From positions 90,414,584-90,478,583 of the forward strand of contig CM053271.1 in NCBI GenBank assembly GCA_028583415.1: 64,000 nt of DNA, in the 5' to 3' direction. Both the position numbers and the translations under genes were made by a program. Of this stretch, positions 56,384 through 64,000 are shown piece by piece. Each line of letters starts with the position of its first letter. Positions within the stretch are counted from its first letter, which is position 1. The stretch is from Protea cynaroides. Lineage: Eukaryota > Streptophyta > Magnoliopsida > Proteales > Proteaceae. The notes beneath the pieces are model-generated. The model had not been told where the DNA came from. It saw only the letters and a program-made list of their open reading frames with translations, and did not search any database.

Positions 56384-56570
56384 GGGGTGCAAGTTTTACC
56401 CTGACAACCCGAACCCACCCAGGCTCGCCCTGAACCTTGGCAGAGTTGAACCCGGCCCGAACCCTGACAAGGCTGGGTTAGGGTTTAATTTTATATGAAC
56501 CCTGGCAGGGTTGGGCTGGGTTAGGATTGACCCCCTGGGTTGAACCCGGCCCAACCCGATCCTGTATATA
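56384..56570. repeat. GC-rich dispersed repeat, third copy
   Basis: gaacccggcccgaaccctga, gggttgggctgggttagg and aacccggcccaacccgatcc; same vocabulary as 1150-1330. Its left edge ctaggggtgcaagttttacc resembles a TIR-element start. Confidence 0.5.
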
Positions 56571-56855
56571 TTTGAATATATTTATAAATATATGTATACC
56601 AACAAAGCATACCAAAAAAATCTCATGGTTCCCACTTACCATCATAGGCTTTCGGAATCACTTCAACATTAAAATTATCGTTCCCGTTTTATTTTCAAAT
56701 GTAATTAGTGATTTGCAAAATCTTAGTCTGTTTGACATAAATGGAATTCTGTGTCAGAAAATACAAAACTTAGACATTCATCATCGTCAAATACTTTCAC
56801 AACCTACTCTACCAAGATAAAACTAAAACATTAGATGATTAAGCTATAAGCTCTC
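56571..56855. other. Short intergenic stretch
   Basis: AT-rich; no gene seen. The last five bases (ctctc, 56851-56855) are the expected position of the target duplication of the retrotransposon that follows. Confidence 0.5.
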
Positions 56856-59028
56856 TGTAAGACCCACACTCCATGAACCCGATCTAAACCTTTCATTCAT
56901 GTCGTAAGAGGTCTTCCAATCATCACCGGGCCAGACAGGACGAGCGGATGACAACCAGGTATGAAAAAAGACTAGAATTAAGAGTGATATTTTCATACCG
57001 GTCGATGGTAATGTTCTATGGTACCGGTCGACCGGAATGGCCTGCGTAGCAGACCACTTAGATCGGGAAACGGATCTATGCGGGTCCTACTTTCCAAATT
57101 CCGAACCGAAAGACTTTCCCAATGTTAGGAGGCTTCCTAAACGCAACCCTAGCCTATATAATGACTCCTAAACCTCCTAAAATCTATTTCATTGATCTTC
57201 ACAAACCCTAGAGAGGAGAAAGAGATTGAAGAAGGAGAAGAAGCTAAGAAGGAGAGGGAAGAGCCGTCATTGCCGTTGGACGAAGAACTCCCTACTGCGA
57301 ACCAACGGTAAGTGCTTAAACCTTCCACTACATTAAGCGTTCTAGATTGGTTAGTCATGATTGGATCAATACCATGCAAAATGAGGTATTGATCTAAACC
57401 ATATTTTGCCATCAAACCCTAATCCAGTCGGTAAACCCTAGATTCAAGTTCTAGGTTGAAAATCATCGAAACTAGGACTTAAATGGAGTTGGAAACAACT
57501 CTAACTCAGTGCTCAGACCTAGAATGTGTAGGAGAAACCCTAGAATCAATAGGGGATGACCGACGGAAGGCGAGAACCGGATGTATGGTCTTCCGGAGAC
57601 ATACCGGTCGCACCATATGTAACCGGTACTGCGATTGATATCTCCCAGAGACTGGTCTGTAGGGACCGATCGACCATACCGGTCGCACCTTTCCCCACAG
57701 TGTCGCGGCTGGTACTTGCGATCGGTCTGCTCTGTGAGAAGTGTTTTGTCCTTGTTGATTTTCCGACCAACGTAAACCATAAGAAAAACTATTCTAACAT
57801 AACCCTCACATCGTGTAGGACCTTGTGATAGCAAGTTTGGATTCTGTGACGCGGAGCAAGCTATCAACAAGCGTCAGGTAAGGGAATCGAACCTAAACCC
57901 TAATAATTTATTAATAGTAAAACATTGTTAATAATTACGATTTTATGGACTGATGTTCATGCATACTCGCATGTCATCCCTTACTTTCAGTTATTATTAT
58001 TGTTCACGCATACTCGCTATGCTAGGATGTGACTATTAGGCATGTGATTGTTTTCGTTGGTGTGTGGAATCGGAAGGGCCTGGGGTCTTGGATCATTCCT
58101 CACACTAGCACCTTTTCGTATCGTTCTGTCTTAGCATGCTTGGTGTGGGTAGGGTATCAAGGGGAGGAAGTAGCACTGTGGTCTCAGGCCTGGCCACTAG
58201 ACTCTAGCTCTATCTCTATGTCGTAAGGAGCTGTGTTGGGATAGGGCCTACTGTGATGAAATTTAGGATTAGTTAGTTGCGAGCCCAGTTTATAAGCCCT
58301 CGTCAATAGGGGCTTACGTATTGGTATGGGTAGGGTATCAGGGAAAGTGTTGGCGGTGTTTGATCCAGACGCTTTAGATCTATCTCTATTCCATGGTGGG
58401 TGCATGTGGGATGATAATAGTGTTTGATCCATTGGACGACTTCACACACTCGTGTATAAAGGTGCGGTGGCCGCCAATCCTTTCCATAACACATTGCAAA
58501 CTTAAAATCAGACCATAATATGAATGTTATTCATGCATATGTTTGTTGCATTGTCTGATTGTCTTACTGAGCTAAGTTGTGAGCTCACCCTTGTGTACAC
58601 ACTATTTTTAGATGTTGATGTAGGTTATACTGTCAAAGACTATATGGATGCTTCGGCGTATGGAGGTGTTGCTGCTTTAGAAGTGCAGGCAGGAGAGGAC
58701 GAGCATGACGCTTCGTGTGAGTGCCCTTTCTGCGTGTACCTCTAGGATTTGATTTTGTTTCTTTATTTATTTTCAGTTGGATTTATAATTGGGATGTAAG
58801 GATAATTATTTATGTTTTGGTATTTTGAATAACTGGATAATTTATTTATCAATAGAAGCACTCAGTTCATTTAATTTAAGACTTTCGTTATATTTTATTG
58901 TATTCTGATTATGGTTATGTACAATGGTTTGTATGAGTGGACACGGTCTTATTGAGATCCTGGTGTGAATCGTTGGTTCAGTGACGGTTCACTCACACTT
59001 CTGGTTCAGCCGAAATTGGGGTGTGATA
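56856..59028 (+). mobile_element. 5' LTR of a large Tekay/Del Ty3 retrotransposon
   Basis: 2,173 bp, tgtaagacccacactccatg ... aattggggtgtgata, followed by a primer-binding site, so a 5' LTR. Landmarks as in 42814-44808: palindromic words at 56995-57045 and 57598-57726, TATA (agcctatataatgac, about 57151), a leader ending caacg|gtaagt (57308), pyrimidine-rich ctatttttag (58604-58613), and the 73-codon ORF. Confidence 0.9.
58524..58745 (+). CDS. LTR-embedded 73-codon ORF, copy B
   Basis: ATG to TAG, 73 codons: MLFMHMFVALSDCLTELSCE, then GYTVKDYMDASAYGGVAALE, then VQAGEDEHDASCECPFCVYL. Collinear and without gaps against the ORF at 44304-44525, ending the same 283 bases before the LTR end. Differences are concentrated at third positions in the C-terminal part (gta/gtt, ttg/tta, gta/gtg, tca/tcg, tgc/tgt, ctg/ctc). 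Unknown product: small, acidic C-terminus, CECPxC. Confidence 0.5.
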   Translation: MLFMHMFVALSDCLTELSCELTLVYTLFLDVDVGYTVKDYMDASAYGGVAALEVQAGEDEHDASCECPFCVYL

Positions 59029-59031
59029 GTT

Positions 59032-59045
59032 TTGTATCAGAGCAC
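59032..59045 (+). promoter_or_regulatory. Primer-binding site for minus-strand DNA synthesis
   Basis: ttttgtatcagagc directly after the LTR, one or two mismatches from the TTGGTATCAGAGC tract complementary to initiator methionine tRNA, the usual primer of plant Ty3 elements. Confidence 0.8.
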
Positions 59046-59406
59046 TTAGGCTCTGTCCAATAGACCATATTGCACTTAACTGAGTTGATGAACTGAGATA
59101 GGAAGAATTTAAAAGTCTTTATAAAAACACACCCTAAGCACTTGTTTGATGCCTGAGACTAAATATGAAAGAGCATAATATACTATATTAAATGTGAAAT
59201 GAATAAATACACATGTTCTAGTGAGGAAACCATAGTGACAAGTAGAATGATCATGAATTACCATAACAAGAAAAAAAAAATTTATAAACATAAAATATCT
59301 ATAGAGTATCAAGAGTTAATGGTGCTACAGGGTACAGTCCATAAGCCGGACAGTTACCCTGTTATAATAAAAACCATGCTGTGAGAGAGAGAAAATAAAT
59401 GATCTA
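59046..59406 (+). other. Retrotransposon leader, first part
   Basis: AT-rich, no coding sequence seen. It separates the primer site from the 3' end of the antisense ORF. Confidence 0.5.
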
Positions 59407-60636
59407 TCATGGGGATGGGGGCATAGGAGGAATAGGGTCAGTGATGTCATAATCACGCTCATAAGCTACCCTGAGCCAGTGTACCTGCTCCTGCGTGACT
59501 CTGAGGCTGCGAGAAAAGCGCCTTAGGTCACGGCTCATCTCACGTTGGGCATCTCGAATCTCCGTAAATATACCCATCACGGTATAGAGAGGAGGTTGGG
59601 ATGGTCCCGCTGCAGGTGTGGGCTATGGTGCCGGTGCTGGAACGTCCTCCATCTGATCATCATCATCATCACCATCATCCCTTGCCTCTTCTGCATGAGC
59701 CGCATTGGCTGTTGCTGCTGCTGCTGCCGCTGCTGCTACCCTCCTGAGTGGACCAGGGTGAGCCTCTAACTCTTCATCACTGATGGGCAGATTATCCATC
59801 CTCATCCGAACAATGGCGTCCCAGTCAATGTCTGAGGTTACAGTGTCCTTAACCTCAATCTCGTCCCTCATGTCCACCTGTAAGCGCCGCAGAAGAGTAG
59901 TGATAAGCCAACCATAAGGAAGGTTACTGATCTAATCGGGCAGAGTAGCCTGACGCGTGGTCCTGATAATAATATAAGGGAGATAGACCCGCTCCTTAGT
60001 GCAGACGCAGTAAGTCAAGTACTGGGTGAGCTGAGACAACTCACTGTAGTGGCTGCTCTGAGGAACAATATCGTGCTGGATGATGCGGCAATATACCCAA
60101 GGAACAGGTCTCAAGCTAGAAGCTTTCATGGGCGCTCCTGGGTTAAGGATCTGCTCTGAAACCTCCTGGCGCAGATCATCAGTAAGAAAGCCCTTCATCT
60201 TGGGGGCGTAGTACACCAAGTCACCATCATTTGGTATCCCCAAAAGATCAGCAAGCTGGTGAGTGTCAAAGGATATGGGAACGCCTTTGACAAAGCTGGT
60301 GATGCGGAGGTCCCTGCCATGGTTGAAGTCGTTAACATTTTCCTCGACCTCCAGGTTGGCGTAGAAATGTTTGACTAGGTTGGGACGGGTGGTCACAATG
60401 TAAGTAATGACGGGTAACCACCCAAGATCACCAAAGGCCGCTTCAACGTCGAAACGTTGTAGTTGCTCCAAGTTTACACGTCGCCCTGACTCGATGTTTT
60501 TCTCTTCAAACCAAGGAAAATGGGCTTATGCCGCCGCAGAATGAAACCACCTCTCATCGAACTATGGAACCGACGAATGTGGAAGGTTCATGCCAGGACT
60601 GAATGCATGTTTACCAACACCACGACATTGAGACAT
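59407..60636 (-). pseudogene. Antisense ORF in retrotransposon leader (plant transposon-protein-like), 4 nonsense codons
   Basis: One uninterrupted reading register of 409 codons from ATG (60636) to TGA (59407-59409), broken only by four in-frame stops (TAG, TAA, TAG, TAG) and no frameshift. Readable: MSQCRGVGKHAFSPGMNLPH; LEQLQRFDVEAAFGDLGWLP; VITYIVTTRPNLVKHFYANL; GVPISFDTHQLADLLGIPND; VPWVYCRIIQHDIVPQSSHY; an acidic/Ala-rich stretch; a C-terminal helix EQVHWLRVAYERDYDITDPI. The first part resembles the 'putative plant transposon protein' domain found in retroelement-linked ORFs. Upstream lie a possible splice acceptor (ttttgtag|ttcaaaATG, 60642) and donor (ccaa|gtaagt, 61072), then the palindromic-word region. 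Its position between primer site and gag, opposite to gag, is unusual. Confidence 0.65.
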
Positions 60637-60642
60637 TTTGAA

Positions 60643-61072
60643 CTACAAAACAAAAACAAATAATGAGAATTTGGTTAGAATTTTTAAAATTTCGACAGCA
60701 TAATGATAGTAATGGAAGCAAAAGCCTCGAACTCACCCAAAATCTGGGGAGGAGGACTTACATAACCATCTAACACAATATGGAAACCAAGCATCCATCA
60801 AACAAACAAGAAATTTAGAAATTACAAGAAAAAAAATCAATTTTTACCAAAACCTTGGTCAAAAACCTAAAAATTTTGATTTTTAGAAAAACTATACGGT
60901 GGAACCTCAAATAGATTGAGGGCTTTTGCTCATAGAGGTCCCTAAACTCTTTCTAAGCCAAAGAAAAAGAGTTCTTACGGTTAGAATCTTCTAAACCCAG
61001 AAAAACCTAGTTTTTGGGCAAGAAACCATGAAGAAACGATGTAAAAAGGAAGAATGGAAGGAAGAAACTTAC
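60643..61072 (-). other. Putative intron of the antisense ORF transcript
   Basis: Begins GTAAGTTTC (minus, at 61072) and ends in a T-rich tract with TTTTGTAG, immediately before the ORF start codon. 430 bases, no coding sequence. Confidence 0.45.
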
Positions 61073-61224
61073 TTGGAGACAATGTTCAAGGTCTTGATCG
61101 GAAGAAAATCGCTTCTAAGATCACCAGTCGGACTATAGCAACTCACCAAGCCATAGAGGAATCGCCACCAGAGAGAAAGGAAAGAAGAAAAGTGAAAAAA
61201 ATCTAACTTTTTGCGATTTTAAGG

Positions 61225-61470
61225 GCAATTTGGGCATACCGGTCGACGGTTTTGCCCATACCGGTCGACCGGTACCCCCTGAGTAGGTCGACCGATACCT
61301 CTCGGTCAGGAGAAAAATCCTAACCAGTCGACTATACCAGTCGTGCCATACCCTACAGGGTTGCGACCAGTACATAGACCGGTACCTCTCGGGAACTCCG
61401 ATAGGTTTGTCCGCCTGGACATACCGGTCGCACTATCATATACAGTGCCATGACCGATATGTTGTAACCG
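61225..61470 (-). promoter_or_regulatory. Palindromic-word cluster, presumed promoter of the antisense ORF
   Basis: Many ACCGGT/GGTCGACC words, including a 16-bp perfect palindrome TACCGGTCGACCGGTA at 61259-61274, ctctcgggaactccg and gaccggtacctctcggg. The same words occur in the LTR clusters at 42961-43015, 43550-43685, 56995-57045 and 57598-57726. It lies about 150-400 bases upstream of the putative splice donor of the antisense transcript. A promoter role is inference. Confidence 0.5.
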
Positions 61471-61642
61471 GACATGCATTCCAAGCTCAGAAAAATTTTG
61501 GGAAAATTTTTAAAATTTAGATCTAAGTTTCCTTACGAGTTTCGCCTTGCACTTGTTAAAGACTAACACTATTATGACTATTCGATTGTACCTCATGTGT
61601 TATGTCTTCTTATCAGATCCAAGTAAGAAAAACTAATCTGAG

Positions 61643-62937
61643 ATGGCAGGCGGGAACGGTCGTAGAGGCTCACAAAAGCGTCACCAATCCAGGGTGCGCC
61701 AAGACGAGGACAATGTGGAAACAGGAACTATTGATGAGCAAAATCTAAACCCAGAAGGTGGAGAAGGGCAGAGTCCCAGAGCACCAAAAAATTTGCCAGG
61801 ACCTCCTCACACTAACTCTGAGACTATTGTGATGAATCTGATTTATCAGATGGAAGCTCAGCAGAAGGTTTCTTGAACGAGATGCTGAAGATGTTCAGGC
61901 CACCAGGATATATCCCTATAGAAGGTACGTCTGAGTCTGGGGGAAATAACACCACACTGCCAATGGTTGGTAGTACGGGGCTGATGGGCCAAGGACAGAA
62001 TCTACAACCACCACACCAATTTCCAATGTCGTCTGCCTATCAAGGGGTCTATCCGAACCCACCACCATGGTATGGAACAAATGCACATGGGTAGAATTAC
62101 CTAAGCCGAGCGGTGGACAGGTTTTTGAAGTTGAAACCCCCTAACTTTATAGGGAAACCAGGAAAAACCACTATGGCCTGCACAGTGGGTTGCTGAATTG
62201 GAGAAGAACTTTCGTCTAATGACTTGCACGGAGGATGAGAAGGTGGTATTTACTACGCACATGCTCAAGGAAGATGCAAATGTCTGGTAAAATTCTACCC
62301 GGATATATTTGGACACAAAGCACACTCAGATCAATTGGAAAATATTCAAGGGAGCCTTCTTTGATAAGTACTTTCCGAAAAGCTTTCGTGATCAAATGGA
62401 GAAGGAATTCTTAAACCTGCAATAATCCCAGTCGACTGATGATGCGTACCAGCAGAGGTATGAAGAGCTATTTTTCTTCGCTTCGGCAAGTATGCAAGAG
62501 GAAGAAACTAAGACCCGCAGGTTCACCATGGGATTACGAGGAAGTATCCGAGAGCACGTCTTGGGTTTGGAGAAGAAAGTGTATAATGAGGTTGTATAGA
62601 TTGGTAGGGTAATTGAATTAAGCCAAAGAGACAGCTTCTTTGCTCAAAACAGGGGACTAAAGAGGCCTGCTACTAAAACTTCAGGTGGAGGGAATACTAG
62701 ACCATTCCGCCCATACAGGGCTCAGTCTGCTGTGGTGCCAGCAAGGAATACTACTGCACCACCACCGTCACAGTTAACTGGACAAAATCCAAATGTTAAA
62801 TGTTTCAACTGTCAACAATTGGGTCATTATGCAAAGACCTATACTCTACCTAAGAAGCAACTGCCACACAAGGAAAGATATTCGCAGTCACCACTGAGGA
62901 GGCAGCTGCATCACCTGATGTGGTTACTGGTATGATT
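61643..62937 (+). pseudogene. Tekay/Del gag, broken
   Basis: Capsid/nucleocapsid precursor. Starts MAGGNGRRGSQKRHQSRVRQ; an indel near 61873 shifts the frame (MLKMFRPPGYIPIEGTSE). There are nonsense codons near 62094, 62287, 62423 and 62598. The capsid region reads VAELEKNFRLMTCTEDEKVV, IFKGAFFDKYFPKSFRDQME and YQQRYEELFFFASASMQEEE. The zinc knuckle is CFNCQQLGHYAKTY, with the fourth ligand changed from Cys to Tyr. The visible stops are explicable as C-to-T or G-to-A changes. Not functional. Confidence 0.88.
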
Positions 62938-63002
62938 ACGTCCCTTACTATTCGGCTTACTGTTTTGTTGTGTGTGAGCATGCAAAACTAAGGGATAATT
63001 AA

Positions 63003-64000
63003 ATTTCAAGAACTGTAAATATATCTGTTGTACCTGCCAGAGTACTCTTTGACTCTAGGGCTACACACTCCTTTGTTCCTATGTCTTTTGGGAAGCGAAT
63101 GGAGTTACCTATCAAGTATTTAACCCCAAGCTTGATAGTTCGCTCTCCGTTGGGAGTAGAAATGGCATTGAATGAATACTATGGGCCATGTACAGTTAGT
63201 ATTGGGGGCCGAAACCTAGAAGCAAATCTGGTTCAACTTGAGATGGCAGACTTTGACGTCATCTTGGGAATGGATTGGCTAGGCCATCATTCAGCTAGCT
63301 TATTATGTGGCGAAAGAAAACTTGTGTTTAAAAATGAGAAGGAAAAGGAGTTTAGCTTCACTGGAACAAAGTTACCTAGGAAGCGAAAGCTGATCCTCTC
63401 TGCCCTAAAAGCTAAGAGATGCTTAGAGAAGGGAGGAGTGAGGTACTTAGTGTCTGTGGTCGACATCACTGTAGAGGTGCCAAAGATGGAAGATCTAGAT
63501 GTGGTACGAGAGTTTCCAGATGTATTTCCAGAAGATCTATCAGGTCTACCTCCAGACAGGGCTATAGAGTTCGTGATAGACCTCATGCTAGGGTCGGCAC
63601 CAGTGTCTAAGGCACCGTACAGGATGGCCCCTACAGAATTAAAGGAGTTGAAGACCCAATTAATAGAACTACTAGATAAGGTTTTCATACGACCAAGCAT
63701 ATCGCCATGGAGAGCACCTGTATTGTTCATTAAGAAGAAGGATGGTAGTGTACGACTATGTATCGACTACCGAGAGCTGAACAAGTTAACCATTAAGAAC
63801 CGATACCCTTTGCCTAGGATCGATGATCTGTTCGATCAGTTGCAGGGTGCAAAGGTTTTCTCGAAGATTGATCTTAGATCAGGGTACCACCAATTGAAGA
63901 TCAAGGCAGGAGATATTCCAAAGACTGCTTTCAGGACAAGGTATGGGCATTATGAGTTCTTGGTAATGTCGTTCGGGTTGACTAATGCTCCAGCATCGTT
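63003..64000 (+). CDS. Tekay/Del pol: protease and reverse transcriptase, partial
   Basis: One open frame from after a stop at 63000 to the window end. Protease: VLFDSRATHSFVPMSFGKRM, with the catalytic DSG triad changed to DSR. Then ADFDVILGMDWLGHHSASLL; the linker EFPDVFPEDLSGLPPDRAIE; RT: APVSKAPYRMAPTELKELKT, APVLFIKKKDGSVRLCIDYR, NRYPLPRIDDLFDQLQGAKV, SKIDLRSGYHQLKIKAGDIP and RYGHYEFLVMSFGLTNAPAS. The wording (PISKAPYRMAP-type start, FSKIDLRSGYHQ) is that of the Tekay/Del chromovirus clade. The YxDD catalytic motif, RNase H, integrase and chromodomain lie beyond the window. RT looks undamaged although the protease active site and gag are not. Confidence 0.92.
   Translation, partial: MSRTVNISVVPARVLFDSRATHSFVPMSFGKRMELPIKYLTPSLIVRSPLGVEMALNEYYGPCTVSIGGRNLEANLVQLEMADFDVILGMDWLGHHSASLLCGERKLVFKNEKEKEFSFTGTKLPRKRKLILSALKAKRCLEKGGVRYLVSVVDITVEVPKMEDLDVVREFPDVFPEDLSGLPPDRAIEFVIDLMLGSAPVSKAPYRMAPTELKELKTQLIELLDKVFIRPSISPWRAPVLFIKKKDGSVRLCIDYRELNKLTIKNRYPLPRIDDLFDQLQGAKVFSKIDLRSGYHQLKIKAGDIPKTAFRTRYGHYEFLVMSFGLTNAPAS

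Overview
This window is nuclear DNA of a flowering plant. One gene with nine well-formed exons encodes a chloroplast chlorophyll-b enzyme (CAO), a second locus is an R2R3-MYB remnant, and almost everything else is layered transposable elements. Coding style and intron structure fit a eudicot; I cannot name the species. There is no bacterial, plasmid or organellar signature and no CRISPR.

Layout. 1-3478: AT-rich sequence, a GC-rich dispersed repeat and a hAT-like MITE with a CCA-rich core. 3479-8879: a reverse-oriented solo LTR split by two Mutator-like elements, the first carrying exons of a plant gene. 8880-16201: several Tekay/Del-type LTR copies and fragments plus a LINE piece. 16202-18576: a decayed Ty1/copia pol with its 3' LTR. 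18580-19100: a LINE tail. 19519-23553 (minus): intact CAO. 24570-25440: a Ty3-type LTR piece. 25954-26222: a broken MYB5-like gene. 27700-31700: copia remnant, TIR element, minus-strand LINE. 31700-37000: gene-poor DNA with a tandem tRNA-like pair. 37322-38920: third Mutator-like element. 39973-40204: a foldback MITE. 40635-51215: an LTR interrupted by a 9.7-kb hAT element that carries its own decayed transposase, a LOG (cytokinin-activating) gene copy and a PPR-type exon. 51216-53075: copia 3' region (minus). 53196-53695: 500-N gap. 53696-55585: Reina-type retroelement (minus) inserted in a LINE tail. 56856-64000: 5' part of a large Tekay/Del Ty3 retrotransposon (LTR, primer site, antisense gene, broken gag, open protease-RT frame running off the end).

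The most unusual material is in the Tekay-type elements. Their LTRs carry a 73-codon frame, with the same length and the same distance to the LTR end in two copies, that has diverged with an excess of silent changes. Two clusters of palindromic words sit at fixed offsets in four LTRs although the words differ. An antisense, apparently spliced gene between primer site and gag has the same palindromic words in its presumed promoter. The CAO gene works alone here: its product makes chlorophyll b in plastids and none of its neighbours is functionally related.
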